IMG/VR virus record: IMGVR_UViG_3300045282_000294
Span: 1-64,000 of that record
Strand: one strand, 5' to 3'
DNA length: 64,000 nt
DNA from: a virus
Shown here: in pieces, positions 1-8,500 of the stretch
Position numbering within the stretch: the stretch's first letter is position 1
How the letters are laid out: the number at the start of each line of letters is the position of its first letter
The notes under the pieces: generated by a model
What the model saw: only the letters and a program-made list of their open reading frames with translations
The model's database searches: none
What the model was told of the DNA's origin: nothing
Position numbers and translations under genes: made by a program

Positions 1-307
1 CTCGCGGCAAGGGGTGGCGAGAGCCTCGACGTGCGTCACCCTATACCGGGCTCGCCCGGACAAAAGCGAGAGTTCAGCCTTCGCCACACCGGGCTCGCCC
101 GGGTAACAGCGAGAGGGTTGACCACCGGGCTCGCCCGGAGAAAAGCGAGAGTGCCCAACGGACTGCCCGCATACCAAGTTGGGACGGATAGGCTCGCGGC
201 AAGGGGTGGCGAGAGCCTCGACGTGCGTCACCCTATACCGGGCTCGCCCGGACAAAAGCGAGAGTTCAGCCTTCGCCACACCGGGCTCGCCCGGGTAACA
301 GCGAGAG
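1..307 (+). repeat. 115-bp perfect direct duplication inside the array
   Basis: Bases 1-115 recur identically at 193-307. The unit contains one variant hairpin and two standard hairpin repeats with their intervening sequences. The left copy may extend beyond the window. This shows recent segmental duplication of the array. Confidence 0.93.
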
Positions 308-394
308 CCATTACCGGTAAATACTACAGGTAAGTACGTTTCGGATAGGGAAGCGTATGTGACAACACCGGGCTCGCCCGGATAACAGCGAGAG
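1..394 (+). repeat. Left array of GC-rich two-stem hairpin repeats
   Basis: Copies of a 27-nt repeat start at 46, 89, 125, 238, 281 and 368. The first half is the palindrome CCGGGCTCGCCCGG and the second half ends in AGCGAGAG. A variant with the same CTCGC/GCGAG arms but a different centre lies at 1-23 and 191-215. CTCGC takes part in two alternative stems: CCGGGC-TC-GCCCGG, or CTCGC with the terminal GCGAG. Sequences between copies are 8 to about 60 nt and mostly unlike each other. All copies are on the + strand. No convincing protein is encoded here; the open frames merely read through the repeats. The array ends 22 nt before the ATPase start. Confidence 0.9.
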
Positions 395-416
395 CGAGGG
401 ACATAGGGCCAAACAA

Positions 417-1517
417 ATGACTGCTTCGGTCAGAAGCTTTGAGGCTAAACCAGCGGTCCGCGAGCGCGTCCCTCTTCTCGTTGGGCTGATGGGGCCGAGC
501 GGTTCAGGCAAGACGTTCTCGGCGCTGCGGCTCGCGACTGGCATTCAGGCCATTACTGGCGGCGACATCTATTTCATCGACACCGAGGCGCGGCGCGCGC
601 TGCACTACGCCGACATGTTCAAGTTTCGCCATGTGCAGTTCGATCCGCCTCACGGCTCGCTGGATTATCTCGCCGCCATTGAGCAGAGCTTCGCTGCCGG
701 TGCCCGCATCATTGTTGTCGACTCCATGAGCCACGAGCACAGTGGCGTCGGCGGCATGATCGAGTATCAGGAGCGAGAACTCGACCGTCTCGGGGGCGAC
801 GACCCTGCCAAGCGCGAGCGGGTGAAAATGCTCGCATGGCAGCGGCCGAAAGCCGCACGGCGGCGGCTGATCGAGCGCATCTTGCAGGTCAACGCCAACT
901 TCGTGTTTTGCTTCCGCGCCAAGGATACTGTGAAACCGGTCAAAATCGGCGGCAAGACAGAGATCGTGCCGCAAGGGTTTATGCCAATTGCCGGCGACGA
1001 GTTTTTGTTCGAGCAAACCGTCAACATTTTGCTGCTGCCGAAATCCGGTGGGGTGCCGACGTGGCAGAGCGAGAACGTCGGTGAAAAATTAATGATGAAG
1101 CTACCGCAGCAGTTCATCTCGATTTTCGCCGACGCCAAACCACTCGACGAGGCGACCGGCCGTGCGCTCGCAGAGTGGGCGAGCGGCGGTGCCGCTAAGG
1201 GCCGTTCGGATGGAGCAACATCCGGGGAACTGGCGAGGGCGACTGTCAGCGCCCACGGCCCGCAGCGCCCCGCGTCCCCCCCGGCACCTCGTCCTCCCGG
1301 TGCGGGTGACGCGGGGTCGCCGCCCGCGGTCGACGTCGAGCGGTTGGACAAGGCGTTGGCCGAGGCGGCGACGCACGGCATCGAGGCCCTCACCACAGCC
1401 TGGCGTGCGCTGTCGAGAGCCGAGCAGAAGGTGTGCGAGGCGGCGAAGGACAGACGCCACAAACCCGCGGCACTGGCCGCTGACAAGGAGGCATCGCATG
1501 TCGCTCGGGACGGATAG
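417..1517 (+). CDS. Phage AAA-family ATPase (AAA_24 / Sak4-like, probable recombination protein)
   Basis: 366 residues. A Walker A motif GPSGSGKT lies at residues 26-33 and a Walker B-like strand IIVVDS at 98-103, in the RecA-like arrangement of phage AAA_24 proteins. The last 120 residues are Ala/Pro/Arg-rich and look like a flexible tail. Proteins of this family often accompany phage exonucleases and act in single-strand annealing or recombination (Sak4 type); that role here is inference. The PDDEXK exonuclease near the other window edge would be a natural partner if the genome is circular. The start is the first ATG after the repeat array; upstream spacing to a weak purine tract is poor. 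It overlaps the next start by 20 nt. Confidence 0.75.
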   Translation: MTASVRSFEAKPAVRERVPLLVGLMGPSGSGKTFSALRLATGIQAITGGDIYFIDTEARRALHYADMFKFRHVQFDPPHGSLDYLAAIEQSFAAGARIIVVDSMSHEHSGVGGMIEYQERELDRLGGDDPAKRERVKMLAWQRPKAARRRLIERILQVNANFVFCFRAKDTVKPVKIGGKTEIVPQGFMPIAGDEFLFEQTVNILLLPKSGGVPTWQSENVGEKLMMKLPQQFISIFADAKPLDEATGRALAEWASGGAAKGRSDGATSGELARATVSAHGPQRPASPPAPRPPGAGDAGSPPAVDVERLDKALAEAATHGIEALTTAWRALSRAEQKVCEAAKDRRHKPAALAADKEASHVARDG

Positions 1518-1752
1518 AGTGCAACTTGATCCAGATCACCCCTGGCCAGCGATCGACAGGTTCAGGCAGCTTGCAGCCGAATTTATCGACGACTGCAACA
1601 GGCGCAAGAACAGCTGGGTCAACTCCGAGACCGGTCCTGAGCAAGTCCGGCTGTATGAACTGGCCATGACCGATGTCGAAAATGCCGTCATGTGGGTCGT
1701 CAAAGCCGAGGTCCTGGGCTCCTATGGGCCGGGCAAGGCTTTCCGCCCGTGA
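1498..1752 (+). CDS. Small helical protein resembling Acb2/Tad1 hairpin domain (possible cyclic-nucleotide sponge)
   Basis: 84 residues with a strong AAGGAGG ribosome site 6 nt before the chosen ATG, which fixes the start although the frame stays open further upstream. The C-terminal helix reads LYELAMTDVENAVMWVVKA. Its pattern of a conserved Thr/Asp-x-x-Glu/Asp-x-A-x-M/F followed by a small C-terminal helix resembles the Acb2/Tad1 hairpin family, phage proteins that sequester CBASS/Thoeris signalling nucleotides. Size also fits. This assignment comes from pattern recall only and could be wrong; otherwise it is a hypothetical early phage protein. It lies between the ATPase and a repeat copy. 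Confidence 0.5.
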   Translation: MSLGTDRVQLDPDHPWPAIDRFRQLAAEFIDDCNRRKNSWVNSETGPEQVRLYELAMTDVENAVMWVVKAEVLGSYGPGKAFRP

Positions 1753-1779
1753 CTGGTCCTCCTGCAGAGGGTCAACCCA

Positions 1780-1806
1780 CCTGGCTCGCCAGGAAAACAG
1801 CGAGAG
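1780..1806 (+). repeat. Isolated hairpin repeat with compensatory base change
   Basis: CCTGGCTCGCCAGG followed by AAAACAGCGAGAG. Compared with the array consensus CCGGGC/GCCCGG, both arms have changed (third G to T, partner C to A), so the stem is kept. It stands in the 73-nt gap between two genes, 20 nt before the next start. Confidence 0.88.
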
Positions 1807-1825
1807 ATCGCCATGAGGTGACGTC

Positions 1826-2059
1826 ATGACCCAGCGGTTCTCCGTCACCGATATCAACTCCACGGCGGAGCAGCGGCTCGCCCAACGGCTGCTCGACAAC
1901 ATCCGGCCGGTGCTGGCGGGTAGGCCGCCCAAGGTCCAGGGCGCCGTGCTCATCCGGCTGGTCGCCGAATGGCTTCGCAATGTTCCAGCCGAGGAGCGGG
2001 AGGACGCCTACGACTTGTTGTTTCCCGATGCCGGCGAGGACGAGGCGTCGGGCGGTTGA
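1826..2059 (+). CDS. Hypothetical small phage protein
   Basis: 77 residues, ATG at 1826 preceded by a GAGGTGA ribosome-site-like stretch. No recognised domain. The sequence is predicted helical with an acidic C-terminus (DAGEDEASGG). Related short ORFs with the pattern 'L...RPVLAGRPPKVQGAVLADL.A.WLAGH' occur in rhizobial prophages, by recollection. It lies between the repeat and the excisionase-like gene in the same direction, and is probably co-transcribed with them. Confidence 0.6.
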   Translation: MTQRFSVTDINSTAEQRLAQRLLDNIRPVLAGRPPKVQGAVLIRLVAEWLRNVPAEEREDAYDLLFPDAGEDEASGG

Positions 2060-2100
2060 ATATGTCCAAGTAATGCCGTATGTCGCCGGGAGTAAGTGTC

Positions 2101-2505
2101 ATGCGTGTCCCTGAAAACGTCACCCCAGATACGATGCTGAGACTGGAAGCTGCTGCTGCGCTCGCCTTTCCGGAGGGCGGGGTGTCGATCGCTGCGCTGC
2201 GGCGAGAGGCAGCAGCGGGGCGGCTAGCGATCTACAGGGTTGCGAACAAGGACTTCACCACGCTCGCCAACATCGAGGAAATGAAGAGGCTATGCCGCGT
2301 CCCAGCAAAGGCCCAAGACTCCAGATCCAAAAAGCCAGCGACCGCCAGCGGCTCTGGATCATCCGCGATGGCCAAAGAACCCTCGGCACTGGATGCCTTG
2401 AAGGCGACCGTGCGGGCGCTGAAAGAAAACTTGCCGAATACATCACCAGCAAGCACAACCCCAAAGCCAGCCGCGGGGACGGTGATCCCAATGCGATCAA
2501 AATAG
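2101..2505 (+). CDS. Excisionase-like DNA-binding protein
   Basis: 134 residues from the ATG at 2101 (an earlier in-frame start at 2080 is possible). Residues 1-60 look like a winged-helix/MerR-type excisionase: a helix-turn-helix around GVSIAALRREAAAGRLAIYR, then a short beta segment and KDFTTLANIEEMKRLC. The C-terminal half is a Ser/Ala/Pro-rich tail. It overlaps the integrase gene by 214 nt in another frame, a common arrangement for coupled excisionase/integrase genes. It probably directs excision together with the integrase; the functional role is inferred from fold and position. Confidence 0.6.
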   Translation: MRVPENVTPDTMLRLEAAAALAFPEGGVSIAALRREAAAGRLAIYRVANKDFTTLANIEEMKRLCRVPAKAQDSRSKKPATASGSGSSAMAKEPSALDALKATVRALKENLPNTSPASTTPKPAAGTVIPMRSK

Positions 2506-3407
2506 CTGACGCATTGTCGGTCTATGCGGTCGAAAAGATTGCTCATGGCGCACGGCCGAAGGCCGGCCTTGCGATGGTTGAGAACCTCGCAAACTTTTTC
2601 GGCAACCGCGTCATTGGCGACCTCAACGGGGCATTGCAGCGCGAGTTCGCGAAGCAACGTGGATCGCAAAGCGCGGCCCGGCGCGAACTGGAGACCCTGG
2701 CGGCGGCGGTCAACTACCACGTCAAGGACATGGTGGGCGGGACACAGATGGTGTTTCGCCCGACCCTGCCGGATGCGCCAGCGGCGCGCGAGCGGTGGCT
2801 GACCCGCAGCGAAGCCGCGCGACTGATCTGGGCGGCGTGGCGCAAACGCGAAGTGCGCAGCGGCAAAGAGAATGGACGTTGCACGTCCCAGCACGTCGCC
2901 CGGTTCATCTTGGTCGGCCTGTACACCGGGACGCGGGCGGGGGCGATCTGCGGCGCCTCATTAATCCCGACCGTGGGCCGCGGCTACGCCAACCTGGAGA
3001 CTGGGCAGTTCCGACGGCTGGCGTACGGGAAGAAGGAGAGTAACAAGCGCCAACCGACCATCGACCTGCCGCCGCGGCTGCTGGCCCATATTCGGCGCTG
3101 GCAGCGGCTTGGAATTTCGACCAAGGCTGTGGTCGAGTTCAATGGTGCGCCGGTCGTTCGCATCAAGGCGGGGTGGGATGCTGTTGTCGAGGAGGCAGGG
3201 CTTAAGACCGACATCCCGCAGGACAAGGTGATCCCGCATACCTTGCGCCATACCGCAATCAGTTGGTTCCTGCGCTCCGGCGTGCCGCCGCATCAGGTGT
3301 CAGACTACTGTGGGGTGTCGGTGCAGATCATCAACAAGGTCTACAAGCACCACATCCCCGGCGGCTTCGACAACGTCCTGGCAGCATCGAGCCGGCTGGG
3401 GCGGTAG
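2292..3407 (+). CDS. int: Tyrosine-family site-specific integrase
   Basis: 371 residues. The catalytic set is visible: Arg215 in TGTRAG, His316/Arg319/His320 in HTLRHT and nucleophile Tyr351 in KVYKHH, with Lys candidates between them. The N-terminal ~160 residues fit an arm-binding plus core-binding region. This enzyme would recombine phage attP with a bacterial attB; the tRNA-Val gene 241 nt downstream and four TACCAG boxes in between suggest where. The start at 2292 lies inside the excisionase-like gene; a later internal start cannot be excluded. Confidence 0.93.
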   Translation: MPRPSKGPRLQIQKASDRQRLWIIRDGQRTLGTGCLEGDRAGAERKLAEYITSKHNPKASRGDGDPNAIKIADALSVYAVEKIAHGARPKAGLAMVENLANFFGNRVIGDLNGALQREFAKQRGSQSAARRELETLAAAVNYHVKDMVGGTQMVFRPTLPDAPAARERWLTRSEAARLIWAAWRKREVRSGKENGRCTSQHVARFILVGLYTGTRAGAICGASLIPTVGRGYANLETGQFRRLAYGKKESNKRQPTIDLPPRLLAHIRRWQRLGISTKAVVEFNGAPVVRIKAGWDAVVEEAGLKTDIPQDKVIPHTLRHTAISWFLRSGVPPHQVSDYCGVSVQIINKVYKHHIPGGFDNVLAASSRLGR

Positions 3408-3450
3408 GCCGTGGGGCGAACTGGTACGTTACCGAGAGTTGGAGCGGATG

Positions 3451-3641
3451 TACCAGTTATGTACCAGATATATCAGAAACGGCCGTGAACAAAGCGCGAC
3501 TGGACGCTCCAAAAAACCAGCAAAATCAACAATCGGTGCGGGACAGTTCACGTTTACACCGAGATACCCTGGCTGCATAAGCCTCTAAAACTAAAGGATT
3601 TTTCTTCTCATGACCCCCCGCCGTACCAGATACCGTACCAG
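3451..3641. promoter_or_regulatory. Candidate integrase arm-type sites (four TACCAG boxes)
   Basis: TACCAG occurs at 3451-3456, 3462-3467, 3624-3629 and 3636-3641, in two pairs with repeat distances of 11 and 12 bp, about one helical turn. They lie between the integrase stop and the tRNA. Paired short direct repeats near int are typical integrase arm sites. No tested core site is visible other than the tRNA itself. Confidence 0.45.
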
Positions 3642-3648
3642 AAACCCC

Positions 3649-3723
3649 GGGCGGCTAGCTCAGCGGTAGAGCGCCTGCTTTACACGCAGGATGTCGGCGG
3701 TTCGATCCCGTCGCCGCCCACCA
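3649..3723 (+). tRNA. tRNA-Val (anticodon UAC)
   Basis: All stems can be drawn. Acceptor GGGCGGC pairs with GCCGCCC, the D stem is GCTC/GAGC, and the anticodon stem CCTGC/GCAGG holds loop TTTACAC giving anticodon TAC. The T stem GGCGG/CCGTC has loop TTCGATC. The discriminator is A and CCA is encoded. It may be phage-borne, or the attachment-site tRNA of a host chromosome; with the integrase just upstream, either is possible. Confidence 0.95.
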
Positions 3724-3756
3724 CGCCGTAACCATTGCTGAAGTTTGGGATGAGGC

Positions 3757-3787
3757 GGCCCGGCGCCGTTGGAAGCAACGCCGGGCC
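3757..3787 (+). terminator. GC-rich hairpin downstream of the tRNA
   Basis: Perfect 9-bp arms GGCCCGGCG and CGCCGGGCC with a 13-nt loop, 34 nt after the tRNA CCA. No T-run follows, so termination is only suggested. Confidence 0.45.
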
Positions 3788-3940
3788 TATCACCGGGGCA
3801 GGCCCAAAGACCACAAAGGAAATCTCTGGGACCGACACTCCGATGAATCTCTGGCTGTGCCGCCCTAGAATTCCGGGCCGGCTGTCTGCTATATAGCACC
3901 AACGCAGTTGGAAGCTGCGTCCCAACACAAAGGACTCCCC

Positions 3941-4534
3941 ATGACCGATGACCAGACACCAAGGCTCGTTTCCGAACAAAACGAACACGAGATCAAAAGA
4001 GAGAGGGCGCGGGGTGACCTACAATTCGCCATCCGCACTTTCGTTGCCAACTTGCTGCGCGTTGTTGCCGGTGCTGGAAGCCGCTTTACGCTTGATCAAG
4101 AGCTCGTAGATGCGGCTACGGCATTTTGGAAGTTGCATGAGATGGGGGACCCGTATTTTGCACGAGACGCAATCCTAGGTGCGCTGCTCCACATGGGCCT
4201 CGACAAGATCGAGAGCCTCGACAAGATCGAGAGGATGACCGAACAGGAGAAGGATGCTTTCTACAGTAACGGGACGGCCACTAAACAAAACGCCGTGGAT
4301 GCGATCGTAACAGCAGCGCTGAGGCTTCTAGCCGCGAAGATGCTTGGGCAGCATCTACAACTAATTAAAAGCGAAAAAGATCTCGTGGCTGGCATCCGCA
4401 GCTACACCGAGGGTGAAGAGAAATTTGTAGCTTGGTGTGGCGCTAAGAACCGCCAGCCAAATCCGTGGCATGGGGCTCGCTTCGTACTACCCAAGAGGCG
4501 GAAGCGTTCAGTTACAGAGGGGCCGCGCAAATGA
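3941..4534 (+). CDS. Hypothetical protein, unknown family
   Basis: 197 residues from ATG 3941 (MTDDQTPRL), chosen over an upstream in-frame ATG at 3908 because an AAGGA ribosome site sits just before it. Composition is ordinary and globular, mainly helical. A short internal repeat IESLDKIE/LDKIERM sits near the middle, and the C-terminus is basic (PKRRKRS). I recognise no family. Codon use is less GC-extreme than in the virion genes, which suggests an accessory gene. It overlaps the next gene by 4 nt (ATGA). Confidence 0.7.
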   Translation: MTDDQTPRLVSEQNEHEIKRERARGDLQFAIRTFVANLLRVVAGAGSRFTLDQELVDAATAFWKLHEMGDPYFARDAILGALLHMGLDKIESLDKIERMTEQEKDAFYSNGTATKQNAVDAIVTAALRLLAAKMLGQHLQLIKSEKDLVAGIRSYTEGEEKFVAWCGAKNRQPNPWHGARFVLPKRRKRSVTEGPRK

Positions 4535-4731
4535 CCGACAGCGACTCCCTGTTCCTGGCGTGGATCGATCTCGTGTGGCCTGGATTGCCGCGCACCAGCG
4601 ACCGGTTCAGGTTGGCGAGGGAGGCCTTCCTGGCAGGCAGGGAGGTCCAAATCGCTCCGGAGGGCTTCCAGGCATCCTTGGAGGAAGAACGGCGAAAGGC
4701 GACCGCCGAGTTCAAGGCGCTAAAGCGCTGA
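4531..4731 (+). CDS. Small hypothetical phage protein
   Basis: 66 residues starting in the ATGA overlap with the preceding stop, so translation is probably coupled. It holds an acidic helix followed by EERRKATAEFKALKR at the C-terminus. No family recognised. Confidence 0.65.
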   Translation: MTDSDSLFLAWIDLVWPGLPRTSDRFRLAREAFLAGREVQIAPEGFQASLEEERRKATAEFKALKR

Positions 4732-4753
4732 CGGTCCCAAAAACCAAATTTTT

Positions 4754-4800
4754 GGCCCAAGGCAACAAGCCCTGGGACGGGGCATGCGCTACCTTGGGCC
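4754..4800 (+). other. Inverted repeat between small genes
   Basis: GGCCCAAGG at 4754-4762 and CCTTGGGCC at 4792-4800 form perfect 9-bp arms around a 29-nt loop. It lies 23 nt after one stop and 20 nt before the next start, so it may attenuate or terminate the upstream transcript. Confidence 0.45.
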
Positions 4801-4819
4801 ATCAACCGGAAAACAAATC

Positions 4820-4981
4820 ATGTGGCGCTACGATCTTCTGTGTTATGCGGCCGCTACGGTGGCAGCGTGCTTGGTTGCCGCCCTGCTTCAAAATGACTTG
4901 GCGCTTCCAGCGGCCGGTATTGTGTTTTGGGTGGTCTTTTTCGCCTGCGGCGGGCGGCTCAATCGCAAGGCCCCAGGTTAG
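4820..4981 (+). CDS. Small membrane protein
   Basis: 53 residues from ATG 4820, after an ACCGGAAAA ribosome-site context shared with other small genes of this phage. Two hydrophobic segments (about 8-25 and 28-45) and a basic C-terminus (RLNRK) suggest two membrane passes. Function unknown. Its stop overlaps the stop of the converging leftward gene. Confidence 0.5.
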   Translation: MWRYDLLCYAAATVAACLVAALLQNDLALPAAGIVFWVVFFACGGRLNRKAPG

Positions 4982-5190
4982 CTCCGCGGCTTCACGGGCT
5001 TCTCGCTCTTGTCGCCCGACGTCTTGGCCATCTCCCCGCCGGGCGACTTCTTCTCGTAGTCCGTTCGTTCGATGTCGGTCCGGAAGGGGTCTTGCGCCTT
5101 CATAAACCGGCTCCTCGACGTGATCGCCTCGCCGCCCTTGGCGAACGTGGCGGGGGTGGGGGCCTTACCCTTCGTGTAGGGGGTATTCAT
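4978..5190 (-). CDS. Small basic hypothetical virion-module protein
   Basis: 70 residues, Lys/Ser/Pro-rich and probably disordered. It is the last gene of the long leftward virion operon. It overlaps the upstream gene by 4 nt and the converging small membrane-protein gene by 4 nt. No family recognised. Confidence 0.6.
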   Translation of the reverse strand: MNTPYTKGKAPTPATFAKGGEAITSRSRFMKAQDPFRTDIERTDYEKKSPGGEMAKTSGDKSEKPVKPRS

Positions 5191-5339
5191 TTCTTCGGTC
5201 CTTTCTTTCTGGCTGGCAACTTGCCACCCTTGTCGGCCTCGATGAACTCCTTCCCGACTTTCTTCGGGATGCCGAGGGTACTCTTGCCGGCCTTTGCGGC
5301 TCCCATAGCGCGACGTTGTGCTTCACTGACTGGCGGCAC
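5187..5339 (-). CDS. Small conserved phage protein ([10 protein letters not shown] motif)
   Basis: 50 residues from a GTG start at 5339, chosen because GGAGG lies 5 nt upstream. An in-frame ATG at 5369 lacks such a site. The sequence contains [20 protein letters not shown] followed by [18 protein letters not shown], a short conserved protein often seen beside phage virion genes. Function unknown. Confidence 0.7.
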   Translation of the reverse strand: MPPVSEAQRRAMGAAKAGKSTLGIPKKVGKEFIEADKGGKLPARKKGPKK

Positions 5340-5523
5340 GGACGCCTCCCTTCGCTTCGAAGAAATCACAGACTCCGCTTGGCCGGATTGGTCGGGCGAC
5401 CAGCGAGCAGCTGGCCTCGCCGGGCGTCTTGCCGGCGGTGAACATGCTGCAGGTTCCGCAGCGCCTGCGCTCGGTCGTGCTGGCCCGATAGTTCGCGGCC
5501 TGGTGGGACATCAGCTTTTTCAT
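5323..5523 (-). CDS. Small Cys-containing protein resembling a high-potential iron-sulfur/metal-binding fold
   Basis: 66 residues with four cysteines in the pattern RRCGTCSMF...ASCSLV...GVCDFF. The spacing C-x2-C...C...C could bind a metal or iron-sulfur cluster; small proteins with this pattern recur in rhizobial phage structural clusters. It overlaps both neighbours by a few bases, so translation is coupled. The role is unknown. Confidence 0.65.
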   Translation of the reverse strand: MKKLMSHQAANYRASTTERRRCGTCSMFTAGKTPGEASCSLVARPIRPSGVCDFFEAKGGVRAASQ

Positions 5524-8500
5524 GCGGCCGGCCGCTTTCTCGTCCGCTCAAAGAACTCATTCCCGCGCCGGGCTGTTTCGATCATCTGCAGATACGTCGT
5601 ATCGATGATTTCTCGCTTCCTCTGCGGCGTCAGTTGCTTGTCCTCATAGACCTCTTGGACCTTTTTGCTCAGGCGGCCAATCTGCTTGTGAATGCTCTCT
5701 GCTGGGCTCTCTTGCTCTATGGAGGCGTCAGCCTGGCCGTGTTTCCGCAGGTAGCTTGAGGTCGTTTTTGCCTGCTTGCGTTCAGCGTAGGTGTCGTAGA
5801 AATCCTCAATAGATTGCGCGCCGGAACTGGGGAACCTGGCGGCAAATGCCCTGAGGCCGTATGTGTCAGCTGCCGCCGAAGCTGGTTTTGCCGGGGTTCC
5901 GCTGGGTGCGATAAGCTTGTCCATGGCGTCAACGACGTACCCCCCGAGCCCGCCGGTATATTGCTTGATGTAATTGTCGATGACGATTGGGGATGCAAAC
6001 GAGGTCTTCGGATTGAAGCTTGAGATGATGCTCCCGAGCGTCTTCGCCACCTCGCTGGTCTGCGGCGTGAATTGATACTTCGGCGCCACGCCCTCGAGAG
6101 ATTTTGGCACCAGCGGCCGGTCGAGGAACGTCGAGCGGTTGGCAAATTGCTCGATGACAGGGGTTGCGGCCTGGGGCAGGAAGTTTGGCAACAGCGCTTG
6201 CTGGACCGACTTGTGGAGATCCTTGAACGGATGCGGGTTCGTGCCATAGAACGCGTTCAACGCTCGCTCCGGCACCGAACCAAACAGCACGCCGAGTTCG
6301 AACGGTTTCGGAATTCGGTAGATCGTCCCGTCGTTGCGCTGCCACTGACCGTTAGGCAGTTGACGCTTGAATGCCGTGCCGACCTTGCTTGCATCCTCCG
6401 CCGACATGCCAACCCAGTGATCGGTGGGGACGATCCAGAACAGGTCCTTCTGCCACTGCGGCAATTCCTGGTAGCGCTGGTCGTCCTTGTTGGCGAGCCA
6501 GAACAGCACCGACGGCGCGGTAATGGAAGCCGCAACCTTGGTCAGGAAGGTCCCCGGGTTGTCGCGGAAGGCGCGGGCGGCGCGATCGACACCTTCGACC
6601 TGGGCGTTGAAGAACGGGATGATGGCGTTGAGCGCTCGGGTCTTGGCTCCGGTGCGGGCAAAATCCAGCGTGACCTCACGCGATGCGAACGCTGCCTCTT
6701 TCGGCGATGCCCCGCTCTCGATGCCGCGCCTGAACTCACCCAGGCGCGTGGCGTTCTCCATCAATTCGGACACGGTCCGCAAGGCTTCGATCGGCGACTT
6801 AATGACGTTCTGGACCCGCCCGGCGAAGTCATTTGCATCAAGGCCGATGAGCCTGCGGTCAAGCGACACCAGGGTGGCATTGGCGCCGCCCGCCTTAAGC
6901 CATGACTGATAGATGTTGTCCTTGCGCAAAATATTGCCGACGGCGCGCACCATGTCGTAGACGGGGACATAGCCGTATTTTGAGAATGCGTATGCTGAGA
7001 ACTGATCGCGGATTGGGTTGCGGGCGATGAACTCTGGCGACAATGTCGCCCCCGCTCGTAGCAACTGGGCTGGTTTTGCCAGAATGCGGGTCAGCATGTT
7101 CATGCCTTCGCGATCCATGGCATTGACCGCCTTGGCCAGTGTCGGATCAGCAACCTTGTAGACAAGTGATTTGCCGTCACGGAAAAGCCGGATCTCGTCG
7201 GCGCTCGGCCGGAAGGCGTTTGGCCGGAACACCGTCATAGCATCCGTTATCGACGTCGGAACGCCATGTTGCTGCATGAAGCGGTTGATCTCTTCCGGTG
7301 ACACCGTGGTTGGATGCACGTCCCGGACGCGCTGCATGAACGTCTTGCCCTGCGGATGGGTGGCCGCCAGATCTTCTAGCGCCTGCATGGTAAGGTTTCG
7401 CTCAGCCAGAGCGGTGAATGCATAGGTGTTCTTGATGATCGAGTCGATCGGGTCGAGGATCTCACGCCCAGATCCCTTTATGCCCCTAACCGGATCCTTG
7501 ACTTGCAAGCCGCCCCCGACGCCGAGTTGCTGGCCAAGTTCGCTGTTGGGGTCCATCATGCGATAATACGGCACGTACTCCTTATTGAGCTGCCGCATCT
7601 TCAGCACGTCGGCCGCGCTCAAGATGCCGGACTTCTGCAGGTTATCGAGCACACGGTCCTGGTAGGCCACCAGTTCACGAAACACCGGCTCGTAGTTCTT
7701 CGCACCGGCGGCAACCACAGTGTTGGCTTCCGGCAGCGGGACGCCGGTCTTGACTCCGCGCCCTTCGAGTTCGATAGCCCGTTTGGCGATGGCGTACGCT
7801 TTGAAGCCGTCCACGTTGTCTTTGACCGGCTCGAGCACCTGCTGCAGCGCCTTGCCGTTCGTCGTCCCGGTCTTGATGTCGAACGTCCCATACTTCAGTT
7901 GCTGCTCGACCCGGCCCCAGTTTCCGCGGGTCAACCGCGCAAGGACATTGGGATCTTCCTCGGCGGAGAGCGGACGGCCTTGCGCCAGTCGTTTGGTGAC
8001 TTGCTCGAGCGGATCGAGGTCGTTCTTGGCTGCGGTGTAGATCGCGCGCCACGCTGTCTTGGCCTCGGCCCAGTTGGTGGGGATGCGACTGAGCAAGGAA
8101 GGCTTCGGTGCCGCCACCCGCCCGAACACGGCGGCTTGAGCGGCCGCGACATTGCCTGGCTGGGGCCCCCCACCACCGCCCGCACCCGCAGCCCCACCAG
8201 CAGGAGGAACCGGCGGTACCGGCGGCTTCCCTGCGCCGCCGCCTGCCCCGCCAGCGATTGGTTCGCTGCTGATCGTGTCGTCTCGCGCACGTTCGGCCGC
8301 AGCTGTGCGGGCCTTCAGCGCCTCGTCGACCGTCTGCCCCGGCGCGCGCTGCTCGATGGCCTCTCGCGCGGTTGGTGGTGCTTCCTTGGCGGCCGGTGCG
8401 GCCTTACGCAATCCGGCTAGCTCGCCTTCCGACATCTTGCGCAGTTTGACGTTCTTGTCCGCGTCGAAATAGACGACAACCTTATGTTCCGGCGTTTTGG

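Noticed and set aside
31-333. 100-codon open frame across the left repeats
   Set aside because: It is built entirely of repeat units (PGSPGQKRE-type) and duplicates itself; no ribosome site and no independent sequence content.
1-394. Classical CRISPR array
   Set aside because: Inter-repeat lengths vary from 8 to ~60 nt, repeats diverge, some lie inside genes, and no cas1/cas2 are visible. A non-classical guide array remains possible and is listed as a finding.
1162-1752. 196-codon reading of the Acb2-like gene
   Set aside because: The upstream 112 codons are an Arg/Pro-rich shadow of the ATPase gene; the strong ribosome site fixes the start at 1498.
3649-3723. Calling the tRNA a definite attL with host DNA on one side
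   Set aside because: No second copy of the tRNA 3' end was found in the window, and phage-type genes lie on both sides.
4437-5649. Large rightward ORFs overlapping the small genes at 4.4-5.6 kb
   Set aside because: Arg/Gly/Ala-biased shadow frames opposite or across smaller genes with ribosome sites and conserved motifs.
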